From the NCBI RefSeq assembly GCF_014109725.1, contig NZ_CP058554.1, positions 744,001 to 808,000 on the forward strand: a DNA stretch of 64,000 nt. Direction: 5' to 3'. A program made the translations under genes and the position numbers. This document shows positions 1 to 9,154 of this stretch, in pieces (the first letter of the stretch is position 1; the number at the start of each line of letters is the position of its first letter). The notes below the pieces were generated by a model. It had not been told where the DNA came from, did no database searches, and saw nothing but the letters and a program-made list of their open reading frames with translations. The DNA is from Comamonas piscis (GTDB lineage Bacteria; Pseudomonadota; Gammaproteobacteria; Burkholderiales; Burkholderiaceae_C).

Positions 1-839
<839 letters not shown>

Positions 840-870
840 TCGCTTGCGCGACGACCGAGGAAACCACCGC

Positions 871-1749
871 ATGGACTGGCAACGATTTACCCAGCAGCAC
901 GGCCGCTTTGCCATCGATTGGCAGGCCGGCGACGGCGCGCTCTACCTGCCGATCACCCTGAACTGCTACCGCCCCGAAGGCGTGGCTGCCGATGCGCCGC
1001 TGGTGCTGGTGCAGCATGGCGTGCTGCGCAATGGCGACGACTACCGCGACTTCTGGATGCCTGCGGCGGACCGCTATGGCTTGCAGATCATCGCGCCCAC
1101 TTTTGGCAACCAACATTGGCCGGGGGTGGAGAGCTACAACAACGGCAGCGTCTGGAGCGAAGAGGGCGACCTGCAGCCGCGTGATTACTGGGCCTACCAG
1201 GCGGTATTTAACCTGGCCCAGCAGCTGCGCGATGCTGGGGTGCTGCGCCAGCAGCCGCTTTACCTGTTTGGCCATTCGGCCGGCGGGCAGTTTGTGCACC
1301 GCCTGGTCAGCACCTTGGGCGCTGCCGGCTTGGCCGGTGTGGCGGCGGGCAACCCGGGTTGGTACACCTTGCCCGATAGCCAGCAGGACTTTCCGCAAGG
1401 CCTGGCCGGCATTGGCCTGGCGGGTGATGCGCTGGCCCAGCTGCTGCGCACCCCGCTGGTCATTTTGGCGGGCGACCGCGACACGGACACCCAGGACCCG
1501 AACCTGCCAGCCGAGCCTGCCGCGCTGCGCCAGGGCCCGCACCGCTTTGCCCGCGCCCACCACTACTACGCAGCCGGCCTGCAAGCGTCGGCACGGCTGG
1601 GCATTCCGCTGGCCTGGCAACTGCATGACGTCGCAGGCATTGGCCATGACGGCGAGGCCATGAGCCATGTCTGCGCCCATTTATGGTTTGAAGGGCGTAT
1701 GCCCGATGCGGACTGGCTGGCCCCCTGGGCCGGCCGGGTGACCGCCTGA
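871..1749 (+). CDS. Alpha/beta hydrolase
   Basis: A 292-residue serine hydrolase of the alpha/beta fold, presumably cytoplasmic since no signal peptide is seen. The nucleophile elbow is GHSAGG with Ser136. Asp202 or Asp204 (GDRDTD) and His259 (GIGHD) are plausible remaining triad members, and VQHG (47-50) fits the oxyanion-hole strand. The ATG at 871 is chosen because GAGGA lies about 10 nt upstream; an in-frame TTG at 844 has no good ribosome site. It sits between the ABC ATPase and an M20 peptidase with short gaps, so an esterase/amidase step on the imported compound is a reasonable inference. The exact substrate is unknown. Confidence 0.85.
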   Translation: MDWQRFTQQHGRFAIDWQAGDGALYLPITLNCYRPEGVAADAPLVLVQHGVLRNGDDYRDFWMPAADRYGLQIIAPTFGNQHWPGVESYNNGSVWSEEGDLQPRDYWAYQAVFNLAQQLRDAGVLRQQPLYLFGHSAGGQFVHRLVSTLGAAGLAGVAAGNPGWYTLPDSQQDFPQGLAGIGLAGDALAQLLRTPLVILAGDRDTDTQDPNLPAEPAALRQGPHRFARAHHYYAAGLQASARLGIPLAWQLHDVAGIGHDGEAMSHVCAHLWFEGRMPDADWLAPWAGRVTA

Positions 1750-1789
1750 CCAATCCCCATCACTTTTCGACAAGACCCAAGGAACAAAG

Positions 1790-2935
1790 ATGCAAGCAAC
1801 AACGCAACAACTGGTGGACGGCATCTCGGCATGGATGCACTGCGAGTCGCCATCGAACAACCCCGCCTCGATCGCCCGCATGGTCGAGATGATGCGCGCC
1901 CAGGCCGCTGCCGCTGGCCTGCGCGCCACAGTGATCGAGACCCAGGCGGAAGGAAAGCATGCGCCCGGCCCGGTGCTGCCGGTGCTGCACATTACCAACC
2001 GCGCCGAGGGTGATACCCGCGAGGGCCTGCTGATCCTGGGCCACTCGGACACCGTGCACCCCATCGGCATGCTGGCCGACAACCCCATCCGCATCGAGGG
2101 CGACCGCCTCTACGGCCCCGGTGGCTATGACATGAAGGCCGGCATCTACCTAGCGCTGACCGCGCTGAGCGCCGTGGCCACGCCAGGCAGCACGCCCTTG
2201 CCGGTGGACCTGCTGATCGTGCCTGATGAAGAAACCGGCAGCCACGCATCGCGCAAGCACATCGAGGCCTTTGCCCGCCATGCGCGCTACTGCCTGGTGG
2301 CCGAGCCTGCCCGCGCCAACGGTGGCCGCTGCGTGACCGCACGCAAGGGCACCGGCATGCTGCGCCTTGGAGTCAAAGGCCTGGCATCGCATGCCGGCGT
2401 GGCCCATGACAAGGGCCGCAGCGCGATCCGCGAAATGGCGCACCAGATCCTGGCGCTGGAAGCGATGACCGACTACCAGCGTGGCGTGACCGTGAGCGTA
2501 GGCACCATCGAGGGCGGCACCACCACCAACACCGTGCCGGCCTTCTGCAAATGCGTGGTCGATTTCCGCCTGCCCGATCTGCAGGCCGCCGATGAGCTGG
2601 TGGGCAAGATGCGCGCACTGCGCCCTGTCGGCGAAGGCCTGACCCTGGATATCGATGTCGAGGTGAACCGCCCCCCCATGGTCAAGGACGCCCGCGCCGA
2701 AGCCCTGCTGGCCAAGGCCCAGCAATCGGCCCTGGAAGCCGGCTTTGCGCTGGAAGAAGCGCCCCCCACCGGTGGCGGCAGCGATGCCAACTTCACCTCC
2801 GCCATGGGCGTCCCATCGCTGGACGGTCTTGGCGCCGATGGCGACGGTGCACATACGGTGTACGAGCACATTCTGGTGTCCACCCTGGAGATGCGTGCGC
2901 GCTTCTGGCTGCACCTGCTGACCCATTTGGATTAA
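1790..2935 (+). CDS. M20 family metallopeptidase (carboxypeptidase G2-like)
   Basis: Zinc-dependent exopeptidase/deacylase of 381 residues, the usual M20A length. Metal-site motifs are in order: HSDTV (85-89), GGYDMKAG with the bridging Asp114, the general-base pair in DEETG (146-150), AEPA (171-174), and a distal His in GGGSD...AHTVYEH near the C-terminus. HAGV at 201-204 begins the dimerisation (lid) domain. The family removes C-terminal Glu or other amino acids from folate-like, peptide or N-acyl substrates. AAGGAAC lies just upstream of the ATG. Position after the ABC ATPase and hydrolase supports a scavenging operon for amide- or peptide-linked nutrients. Confidence 0.9.
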   Translation: MQATTQQLVDGISAWMHCESPSNNPASIARMVEMMRAQAAAAGLRATVIETQAEGKHAPGPVLPVLHITNRAEGDTREGLLILGHSDTVHPIGMLADNPIRIEGDRLYGPGGYDMKAGIYLALTALSAVATPGSTPLPVDLLIVPDEETGSHASRKHIEAFARHARYCLVAEPARANGGRCVTARKGTGMLRLGVKGLASHAGVAHDKGRSAIREMAHQILALEAMTDYQRGVTVSVGTIEGGTTTNTVPAFCKCVVDFRLPDLQAADELVGKMRALRPVGEGLTLDIDVEVNRPPMVKDARAEALLAKAQQSALEAGFALEEAPPTGGGSDANFTSAMGVPSLDGLGADGDGAHTVYEHILVSTLEMRARFWLHLLTHLD

Positions 2936-2967
2936 GAGGCTCAGGCTGGCCTCAGACGCGGGCCGGC

Positions 2968-3441
2968 TTAACCGATCCGCTGGTCCTTGAAAGTGACCGG
3001 CTGGGTGCGCCCACCTTTGCGGCGCACCACCACGGTGCCCGCAATCTTGTCGTGCCAGCCCTGCTTGCGCGGGTCAAACGCGACCCAGATGAGGCCCAGG
3101 CACAGCGGCAAGGCGGCGACAAAATAGCCGAGGTAGCGGATGACCGATTGGCCCAGGCTCATCGCCTCGCCCGTCTCGGCGTCCACGATCTCGGCCCCGA
3201 TCAGCATCTTGCCTGGCGTGGCCCGCAGCTTGTGCCACAACCAGATGCAGGCGACAGCGGGCAGCACCCAGCTGATCAGCACATCGGCCGGGCCTTTTAC
3301 CAGTCCGTCCGCCATGAAGTATTCCCAGCCATAAATGGCCACCAAGGCTGGGGTAATGATGACCAGCAACACCACGGTGTCGATCAAGGCCGCACCAACG
3401 CGCGCCCAAAAGCCTACATATTCCAGATCGCTGTTATCCAT
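2968..3441 (-). CDS. RDD family membrane protein
   Basis: A 157-residue integral membrane protein with the RDD layout: an N-terminal FWARVGAALIDTVV segment carrying the Arg and Asp of the family name, three hydrophobic spans (about 17-38, 58-75 and 108-128), and a short tail with DPRKQGWHDKIAGT, a classical RDD ending. The ATG at 3441 has GGAG a few bases upstream. Some RDD proteins are reported to be Na+/H+ antiporter-like, but most have no known role. It converges on the M20 peptidase and is divergent from the next gene, so it is probably a single transcription unit. Confidence 0.88.
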   Translation of the reverse strand: MDNSDLEYVGFWARVGAALIDTVVLLVIITPALVAIYGWEYFMADGLVKGPADVLISWVLPAVACIWLWHKLRATPGKMLIGAEIVDAETGEAMSLGQSVIRYLGYFVAALPLCLGLIWVAFDPRKQGWHDKIAGTVVVRRKGGRTQPVTFKDQRIG

Positions 3442-3552
3442 TTTTTGCTCCACTGAGAGGCGCCATCTTAGGCCTCTTCGGTAAAGCCGAGGTGACAAGG
3501 CCTGAGCGCGCCATGGCAAGATGCAGGCTTTCAGCACCGCCCGCACAACACC

Positions 3553-4389
3553 ATGGAACCAGCAAACTCCGAGCCCCGCATGGCCCCCGATATGTGGGCT
3601 TTTGAAGCCCTGTACGCCCAGCCCGCGATGCTGGATGGCGAGACCCTGCGTGCCGCGCTGGCCGAGCGCCTGGGCGCGGTGGACCTGGTAGCAGATGGCG
3701 ACACCATCTTGCTCGCGCTGCGCGATTACTGCGTCGATTACAGCGACAAAAAGGGCGTGCCCAGCGAGATCGCGATCATCCGCGCGGGCGAGCCGATGGA
3801 CCCCACGGACTACGCCAGCGCGCTGGAGCAAACCTGGGACTGGCCCGAGAAAGAAAGCGCCTTGGCCCAGTGCCAGCACTGCGTGCTGGTGAGCGAATTC
3901 ATGGGCCGGGGCTTATCCGTGCCCGAGCGGCTCGAAATTCTGCAAGCGGTCATGCATGTGCTGATCGAGAACGGGGGCGTCACTGCCATCAGCCAGACCA
4001 ATGCTGGCTGCCTGCTTGACCCGCAGCGCTACCTGCAGGCCCATGCCGACGGCTTTATCTACTACGGCGTCGTCAATGTGCGCTTTTTCAACATCAGCAA
4101 CCGCCCCGGCGAGATGCTGATGGACAGCCTGGGCGGAGCGACCTTTGGCGTGCCCGATGTGCAGTTATTGTTCTCCGAGCTAGACCCCGCCGAAGTCTCG
4201 CGCTTTGTGTTCAATACCAGCGTCTACCTGGTCGAGCATGGCGATGTGATCGCCGACGGCCACACGGTGGCCGGCATCGATGGCCAGAGCAAATGGGCCT
4301 GCAAGCACCTGGATGCGCTGGTTGAGCCGGAGCGGTTGGTGTTGGATATCGATCCCCGGCCCGCTGCCGAGGCCGACCAAGCCAGTTAA
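3553..4389 (+). CDS. DUF4261-like protein
   Basis: A 278-residue soluble, acidic protein. The central part (about residues 100-235), with HCVLVSEFMGRGLSVPERLEI and later PGEMLMDSLGG and GLP-like turns, looks like a DUF4261 domain, a family found in Gram-negative accessory loci without an established activity. No catalytic motif, signal peptide or membrane segment is evident. It is divergent from the RDD gene and converges on map. The family assignment is from memory of the pattern and is only moderately sure; the coding call itself is secure. Confidence 0.7.
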   Translation: MEPANSEPRMAPDMWAFEALYAQPAMLDGETLRAALAERLGAVDLVADGDTILLALRDYCVDYSDKKGVPSEIAIIRAGEPMDPTDYASALEQTWDWPEKESALAQCQHCVLVSEFMGRGLSVPERLEILQAVMHVLIENGGVTAISQTNAGCLLDPQRYLQAHADGFIYYGVVNVRFFNISNRPGEMLMDSLGGATFGVPDVQLLFSELDPAEVSRFVFNTSVYLVEHGDVIADGHTVAGIDGQSKWACKHLDALVEPERLVLDIDPRPAAEADQAS

Positions 4390-4399
4390 GGCTTAAGGC

Positions 4400-5194
4400 T
4401 TAAACCGGCGCATAGCTGCCGGTGCCATTCGGCCAGGTCGTCAGCACCTCATGGCCATCGGGCGTTACCGCCACCATATGCTCCCACTGCGCCGACAACG
4501 AATGGTCCTGGGTCACGACGGTCCAGCCATCGGCCAAGGTTTTGACTTGGCGTTTGCCGGCATTGAGCATCGGCTCAATCGTGAACAGCATGCCGGCCTC
4601 CAGCACCAGGCCCTCGCCCGGGTTGCCGTAGTGCAGCACATTGGGGGCATCGTGGTAGGTCTCGCCAATGCCATGGCCGCAGAACTCGCGCACCACACCA
4701 AAGCCCGCGCGCTTGGCCACCGTCTCGATCGCATGGCCGATATCGCCCAGGGTGGCGCCCGGCCGCACCTGGGCAATCCCCGCGCGCAATGCCTCATAGG
4801 TGGTCTCGACCAGGCGTTTGGCCAGAATGCTGGGCGTGCCGACAAAGTACATGCGGCTGGTATCGCCAAACCAGCCATCCTTGATCACAGCCACATCGAT
4901 GTTGACGATGTCGCCTTTTTTCAGAATCCGGTCTTCGGACGGAATGCCGTGGCAGACGACATGGTTCACCGAGGTCAGGATGGTCTTGGGGTAGTCCTGG
5001 TAACCCAGATTGGCCGGCACCGCCTTTTGCACATTCACGATGTAGTCGTGGCAAATGGCATCCAGCGCCGCGGTGCTGACCCCCGGCACCACATGGGGCG
5101 CAATCATCTCCAGCACCTCGGCCGCCAGCTGCGCCGCCTGGCGCGCACTGGCCAGCTCGCTGGCCGTATGCACAGGCGTGATGCGGTGCTTCAT
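4400..5194 (-). CDS. map: Type I methionine aminopeptidase
   Basis: Removes the initiator methionine from nascent proteins. The 264-residue length is normal for a type I enzyme without N-terminal extension. All metal ligands are present: Asp100 (NID), Asp111 (GDTS), His174 (GHGIG), Glu207 (TIEP) and Glu238 (WEHM), plus the substrate His82 (CHGIP). Its ATG overlaps the stop of the ParD-like gene as ATGA, so the two are translationally coupled. The housekeeping map gene usually sits by rpsB, which is not here. This may therefore be a second copy tied to the ParD-like partner, but that cannot be tested from the window. Confidence 0.95.
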   Translation of the reverse strand: MKHRITPVHTASELASARQAAQLAAEVLEMIAPHVVPGVSTAALDAICHDYIVNVQKAVPANLGYQDYPKTILTSVNHVVCHGIPSEDRILKKGDIVNIDVAVIKDGWFGDTSRMYFVGTPSILAKRLVETTYEALRAGIAQVRPGATLGDIGHAIETVAKRAGFGVVREFCGHGIGETYHDAPNVLHYGNPGEGLVLEAGMLFTIEPMLNAGKRQVKTLADGWTVVTQDHSLSAQWEHMVAVTPDGHEVLTTWPNGTGSYAPV

Positions 5195-5421
5195 GCCGCC
5201 ATCCTTGCCTTGGCAACCAGCGAATGGATATCCAGGCCACCGTCCAGCTCCGCCTGCACCAGCACCTGGCAGATCGCTCGGTGGTCCATATCGGGGTACA
5301 TCTCGGCCAGCATGCCCACCCGCATCCAGTGCTCGGCCTGCGCATTGATCGAACGGCTCAACGCCGCGCCCGCGACCCGCAGGTTTTCATGCATCGGGTC
5401 GGAAATTTTGACGATGCCCAT
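5191..5421 (-). CDS. ParD-like family protein, overlapping map
   Basis: A 76-residue protein beginning MGIVKISDPMHENLRVAG, resembling the ParD_like family, small proteins similar to ParD antitoxins. The N-terminal strand followed by helices fits a ribbon-helix-helix DNA-binding fold. AGAGGAT precedes the ATG. No ParE-type toxin is adjacent; the gene downstream, joined by a 4-nt overlap, is methionine aminopeptidase. A 12-bp palindrome lies 11 nt upstream of the start codon and would suit autorepression. What a ParD-like protein does for a methionine aminopeptidase is not known to me. Confidence 0.8.
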   Translation of the reverse strand: MGIVKISDPMHENLRVAGAALSRSINAQAEHWMRVGMLAEMYPDMDHRAICQVLVQAELDGGLDIHSLVAKARMAA

Positions 5422-5431
5422 GGCTATCCTC

Positions 5432-5464
5432 TATAAAACATATGCGAATTGTATATGTTTTATA
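5432..5464. promoter_or_regulatory. 12-bp inverted repeat, candidate operator of the ParD-like/map operon
   Basis: Perfect arms TATAAAACATAT (5432-5443) and ATATGTTTTATA (5453-5464) flank a 9-bp spacer. It begins 11 nt upstream of the ParD-like start codon, abutting the ribosome binding site and overlapping the AT-rich promoter region. The position fits an autoregulatory ribbon-helix-helix operator; binding is inference. Confidence 0.65.
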
Positions 5465-5510
5465 TATTTTTCGTTTATGCACGGCCTGTGTGGCGATGTC
5501 GGCTTCGGCA

Positions 5511-5528
5511 GTAAAGATATATCTTTAC
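5511..5528. promoter_or_regulatory. 18-bp perfect palindrome, upstream operator copy of the PadR-like gene
   Basis: GTAAAGATATATCTTTAC reads the same on both strands. Its core AAGATATATCTT recurs at 5557-5568, 43 bp away centre to centre, about four helical turns on the same face. Two copies around one promoter suggest cooperative binding by the PadR-like regulator encoded just downstream. Confidence 0.7.
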
Positions 5529-5539
5529 AAAAAACCGGC

Positions 5540-5568
5540 TTGAAATCTCCGATTAAAAGATATATCTT
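5540..5568 (+). promoter_or_regulatory. Sigma-70-type promoter of the PadR-like gene, with an operator over the -10
   Basis: TTGAAA (5540-5545) and TATCTT (5563-5568) are separated by 17 bp. The second AAGATATATCTT palindrome (5557-5568) covers the -10 hexamer, so a bound repressor would block the promoter directly. Confidence 0.6.
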
Positions 5569-5594
5569 AGATGCATCTTAGTAAAGGAACACAG

Positions 5595-6242
5595 ATGCCA
5601 CATCCCCACCACCACTTTCACCATCACCCCCACCTCTGCAGCCCCCGTGGCCGCCATGTGGGCGACGAGGGAGGCCCCGGTCGCGGCCCACGCCACCATG
5701 GCGATGGTCCCGGTCATGGCCACGGCCCGCACGGCCATGGGCCAGACGCTGCGCGCCACCTGGCGCACAAGCGTGAGCGCATGTTTGAGGCCGGTGGCCT
5801 CAAGCTGCTGGCGCTGCATTTGCTTGGCCAGCAACCCAGCCATGGCTATGACGTGATCCGCGCCGTCGGCGAGCTGGTGGGCGGCGACTACCAGCCGAGC
5901 CCCGGCACCATCTACCCGACCCTGAGCTACCTGGTGGACATGGGCCATGCGACGGCCAGCGAATCCGAAGGCGGCCGCAAGCGCTACACCATCACCGCCG
6001 AAGGCGAGCAGGCCCTGGCCGAACAAGCCGATGCGCTGCAGCTGCTGCTGACGCGCCTGGCCCGTGGCAAGGACCGCGAGGCGCGCCAACGCCCGCCGCA
6101 GCTGGTGCGCGCGATTGAGAACTTCAAGATGGCCTTGCGCCTGAAGATGGCCGGCGATGGCGAGACGGCGCTGACGGCCGAGCAGATCGACAAGATCGCC
6201 GCCTTGCTCGACGAGGTCGCGCTGAAGATCGAAAAAGCCTAA
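5595..6242 (+). CDS. PadR family regulator with His-rich N-terminus (YqjI-like)
   Basis: A 215-residue transcription repressor. Residues 1-59 hold 17 histidines plus one Cys, followed by a PadR winged helix (about 65-140; HGYDVI, SPGTIYPTLSYL, GRKRYTIT) and a C-terminal helical dimerisation segment. This is the architecture of E. coli YqjI, whose His-rich end senses nickel and which represses itself and a siderophore reductase gene. The ATG at 5595 is chosen because AAAGGAAC sits 5 nt upstream; the ATG at 5571 lacks a site. No yqjH homologue is adjacent. Metal sensing here is inferred from architecture, and autoregulation from the operator pair. Confidence 0.88.
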   Translation: MPHPHHHFHHHPHLCSPRGRHVGDEGGPGRGPRHHGDGPGHGHGPHGHGPDAARHLAHKRERMFEAGGLKLLALHLLGQQPSHGYDVIRAVGELVGGDYQPSPGTIYPTLSYLVDMGHATASESEGGRKRYTITAEGEQALAEQADALQLLLTRLARGKDREARQRPPQLVRAIENFKMALRLKMAGDGETALTAEQIDKIAALLDEVALKIEKA

Positions 6243-6318
6243 GCGCGTTCCGGGCCTGTTGCCCGGCCGCCGCAAAGCTTGCGCCATATCGTGTCGCCAG
6301 GCCCTGGGCCGGGGTATG

Positions 6319-6360
6319 CTCGGTAGCTATCCATCCTCCGAGATGACAACCTCTACCGAG
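6319..6360 (+). promoter_or_regulatory. Inverted repeat in the beta-lactamase leader
   Basis: CTCGGTAG (6319-6326) and CTACCGAG (6353-6360) are perfect complements 26 nt apart. The 3' arm ends 7 nt before the beta-lactamase ATG and contains the only purine-rich ribosome-site candidate. It could be an mRNA hairpin limiting translation or a protein operator. Confidence 0.4.
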
Positions 6361-6367
6361 AAAAACC

Positions 6368-7276
6368 ATGCAACGACGCCACTTTGTAGCCGCCACCCTG
6401 GTCATGGGTAGCGGCTCTTTTTTGGGTTTGGCCGGCTGCGCATCCCGCCAGTCTGCCCACCCCCGTGCCGACCGCGCCTTGCACAAGGCGCTGGCCCTGA
6501 TTGAAGCCCAAAGCGGTGGCCGCCTGGGCGTGTATGCGTTCGATGGCGAGACCGGCGGCGAAGCCGGCTACCGCAGCGATGAGCGCTTTCCGATGTGCAG
6601 CACCTTCAAGACCTTGCTTGCGGCCCATGTGCTGTACCTGGGGCAAACCGGGGCGCTGGACCTGGGCCAGCAGGTGCTGGTGACCTCGGCCGACATGGTG
6701 CCCTATGCGCCGGTGACCGAGAAGTACAAGGACCAGCCCGGCGGCATCAGCCTGCTGGAGCTGAGCGAGGCGATTGTGGTGCTGAGCGACAACGTGGCCG
6801 CCAACCTGCTGCTGCGCGCCAGCGGTGGGCCGGAAGCCTTGACCGCCTGGCTGCGCACCCTGGGCGACAAGACCACGCGGCTGGACCGCATTGAGCCCCT
6901 GCTGAACACCGCGGTGCCGGGCGACCCCCGCGACACCACGACGCCGCGTGCGATGCAGGCCAGCCTGCAGGCGCTGCTGCAAGGCGATGTGTTGAAGGGC
7001 TATGGCCGCGCGATGCTGCAGCAGTGGCTGACCGACAGCCGCACCGGCGACAAGCGCGTGCGTGCAGGGCTGCCCGCTGAATGGCGGGTGGGCGGCAAGA
7101 CTGGTGGCGGTGCCAACAGCACTGCCAACGACAGCCTGATCGCCTGGCCCAATGCCGCCTCCGAAGGCCTGATCATCACCGCCTTCCTGACCGGCGGCGA
7201 GCGCACGACCGCGCAAAGCGATGAGGTGATGGCCAAGGTGGGCGCAGCGATTGCGCAGTGGCACGCCGCGTTATAA
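6368..7276 (+). CDS. Class A beta-lactamase with Tat/lipoprotein-like signal
   Basis: Serine beta-lactamase that hydrolyses the beta-lactam ring in the periplasm. The 302 residues carry every class A landmark: Ser78-Thr-Phe-Lys81 (Ambler 70-73), Ser140-Asp-Asn (130-132), Glu176-x-x-Leu-Asn180 (166-170) and Lys244-Thr-Gly (234-236). The N-terminus has twin Arg (3-4), a hydrophobic stretch, and LAGC with Cys24 at a lipobox position, so it may be Tat-exported and lipid-anchored. No LysR-type ampR is adjacent. The substrate spectrum cannot be predicted from motifs. It is probably an intrinsic chromosomal enzyme. Confidence 0.95.
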   Translation: MQRRHFVAATLVMGSGSFLGLAGCASRQSAHPRADRALHKALALIEAQSGGRLGVYAFDGETGGEAGYRSDERFPMCSTFKTLLAAHVLYLGQTGALDLGQQVLVTSADMVPYAPVTEKYKDQPGGISLLELSEAIVVLSDNVAANLLLRASGGPEALTAWLRTLGDKTTRLDRIEPLLNTAVPGDPRDTTTPRAMQASLQALLQGDVLKGYGRAMLQQWLTDSRTGDKRVRAGLPAEWRVGGKTGGGANSTANDSLIAWPNAASEGLIITAFLTGGERTTAQSDEVMAKVGAAIAQWHAAL

Positions 7277-7294
7277 CGCTTTTGGCGACGTCGA

Positions 7295-8290
7295 TCAGCT
7301 CGACGACCTAGAGCCCTGCTGGCGCGGGCCGGCCAGCAGGCCCTTGCACAGCTGCAGCAGCGCCCAGAAAAGCGCCAGCGGTATCACCAGCGTCTGCAGT
7401 GCAAACACCACCATCAAAGTGACCAAGCGCTCTACCTGCTGGTCGAGCTGTTGCTGCAGCTCGCTGAGCTTATCGCGCAGCGCATCGCCGGGGTTGCGCA
7501 CCAATGACTGCACGCCCGAGGCCGTCTGGCTGGCCGATTGCTGGGCCTGCTGGCCCCATTGTTTGAAGCGCTCCCAGAGGCTGGCCGTGTCACCGGGCGC
7601 TGCCTGCGCCGTTGCAGGCGGGGCAGTGTCTGCTGGCGTTTTCGGCGTTGCTGGCGCCTTGGCGGGGCCGCGCACATCAAACTGCTGCAGCTGGCCGACG
7701 GCGCCTTCGGTGGCGATTTGGTTTTCCTGGTAGGTGCTGGCCATAAAGTGCTGGAACAGCGCCTCGCTGCCGATGATGGTGACCGGCATCACCAGCCGGG
7801 TGAACAGCAGCACCACCAGCAGGCGGCTGAGCCAGGTGGGCACCGTTTGCTGGCGCCAGCGCAGCAGCAGCCAGGCCAGCGCAATAAGGGTAAGCACGCC
7901 GGTGACGCCATAGCTGCCGCCCATCGACAGCAGCAGTTTTTGCAGGCCAAAGGCAATGCTGGCCCAGAGCATCCAGTCGGCAAACTGCGCCACCAAATCG
8001 CTGATGGGCGCCAGCACCTGTCCCAGGGTCAAGGTCAGGCCCACGCCCATGGGCTGCACCGCCAGCTCGGTACCCTGCAGCACGGAGACCACGCTGTGCA
8101 GCGCGCGGGCCGTGGCAAAGCTGAGCAGGGACCGCTGCAGGCCGTCGTCCACATAGCTGTCGGCCATCGCCTGGAAAGCGGGCAGCCAGCACAGCAGCAC
8201 GGCCAAAACCAGCAGGCAGGCCAGTGCGATCTGGCGGGGTGTCCAACGGATGGCGCCCGGGGGGCGGGGGGAGGAGAGAAGATTGTTCAT
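7295..8290 (-). CDS. Unassigned integral membrane protein
   Basis: A 331-residue protein I do not recognise. Hydrophobic spans lie around residues 22-42, 105-145 (two close segments), 155-175 and 285-315. A soluble Ala/Pro/Gln-rich segment (about 205-275) includes a likely coiled coil (DALRDKLSELQQQLDQQVE). A polar, Ser-rich C-terminus follows. No enzyme or transporter motif is visible. It is convergent with the beta-lactamase gene and followed on its own strand by nothing close, so it is probably transcribed alone. Confidence 0.75.
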   Translation of the reverse strand: MNNLLSSPRPPGAIRWTPRQIALACLLVLAVLLCWLPAFQAMADSYVDDGLQRSLLSFATARALHSVVSVLQGTELAVQPMGVGLTLTLGQVLAPISDLVAQFADWMLWASIAFGLQKLLLSMGGSYGVTGVLTLIALAWLLLRWRQQTVPTWLSRLLVVLLFTRLVMPVTIIGSEALFQHFMASTYQENQIATEGAVGQLQQFDVRGPAKAPATPKTPADTAPPATAQAAPGDTASLWERFKQWGQQAQQSASQTASGVQSLVRNPGDALRDKLSELQQQLDQQVERLVTLMVVFALQTLVIPLALFWALLQLCKGLLAGPRQQGSRSSS

Positions 8291-8335
8291 CGGCGGGAGG
8301 CCCGCAGTGGAACCTTAGGTCGAAGGAACAAACGA

Positions 8336-9154
8336 TTATTCCAGATACATCTGCGCGAGCTTTTGCTGTGCCTTTGCATCCACGCCCAGCACCTTTTCGA
8401 CATAGTTGGGAATGCTGCCGTAGTCCTGCAGCACCGGCTGCAGCGCAGCGGTCAGGAAAGGCTCTTGCACGCGCCACAGCACCTGCAGCACCTCATCGGG
8501 GATCTGGGCGGCAGCGGCCACGGCCTTGGCCGGGCGGTGGTAGTAGTCGTTGGTCAGCAGGTAATCCTGCAGCACAACATCCTGGGGCACGCCCAAGGTG
8601 GTCAACAGCAAGGTGGCGGCCCAGCCGGTGCGGTCCTTGCCGGCGGTGCAGTGGAAGACGATGGGCGCATCGCTGTCGAGCAGCATCTCGAAGAACTGCG
8701 TGAACGGGGCGGCATTGTCGTGGATAAAACTGCGGTAGGTGTCCTGCATCAGCAGAACGGTGTGGTCGGGCGTCAGGCGTTCGCCTTGCTGCATCAGGCT
8801 GAAGGCGCGCTGCACCAGGGTGGGCTCGATGGCCAGCGAATGGTGCTGCAGGCCGTCGATCGCATAGTGGTCCACGCTCTGCTCGCGCAGGCCCCGAAAA
8901 TCGGCCGAGCGGGCGACACCCAGCTCTTGCAGCAGCTGCCGCTGGGATTCGGGGCTGAGCAAGGCCAGGTGGTCCGAGCGGAACAGCTTGCGCCAGCGCA
9001 CCGTGCGGCCGTCCAGACCCTGGTAGCCGCCCAGGTCGCGGAAATTGCTGGTGCCTGCCAGCGGCAGGTGGCGGGTGTAGGCCTCAGCGGTGGTCAGGGG
9101 GGTGGCGAGGGGAGCGGATTCGGCGTGGATGGGCATCCTTTGTTTATAGCCCAT
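8336..9154 (-). CDS. Tyrosine-protein phosphatase (Y_phosphatase3 type)
   Basis: A 272-residue dual-specificity/tyrosine phosphatase. The signature loop HCTAGKDRTG (CxAGKxR) supplies the nucleophilic Cys and phosphate-binding Arg. GTSNFRDLGGY near residue 40 is the N-terminal motif of the IphP/LipA-like group, and RSDHL follows. No signal peptide is seen, so it is likely cytoplasmic; relatives act on phosphotyrosine or phosphoinositides. The ATG at 9154 has AGGA about 7 nt upstream; a second ATG at 9136 is an alternative. It is divergent from the acyl-CoA dehydrogenase gene. Confidence 0.88.
   Translation of the reverse strand: MGYKQRMPIHAESAPLATPLTTAEAYTRHLPLAGTSNFRDLGGYQGLDGRTVRWRKLFRSDHLALLSPESQRQLLQELGVARSADFRGLREQSVDHYAIDGLQHHSLAIEPTLVQRAFSLMQQGERLTPDHTVLLMQDTYRSFIHDNAAPFTQFFEMLLDSDAPIVFHCTAGKDRTGWAATLLLTTLGVPQDVVLQDYLLTNDYYHRPAKAVAAAAQIPDEVLQVLWRVQEPFLTAALQPVLQDYGSIPNYVEKVLGVDAKAQQKLAQMYLE

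Noticed and set aside
5191..5421. Classical ParDE toxin-antitoxin pair
   Set aside because: The ParD-like gene overlaps map, not a ParE toxin; no RelE/ParE-like gene lies on either side.
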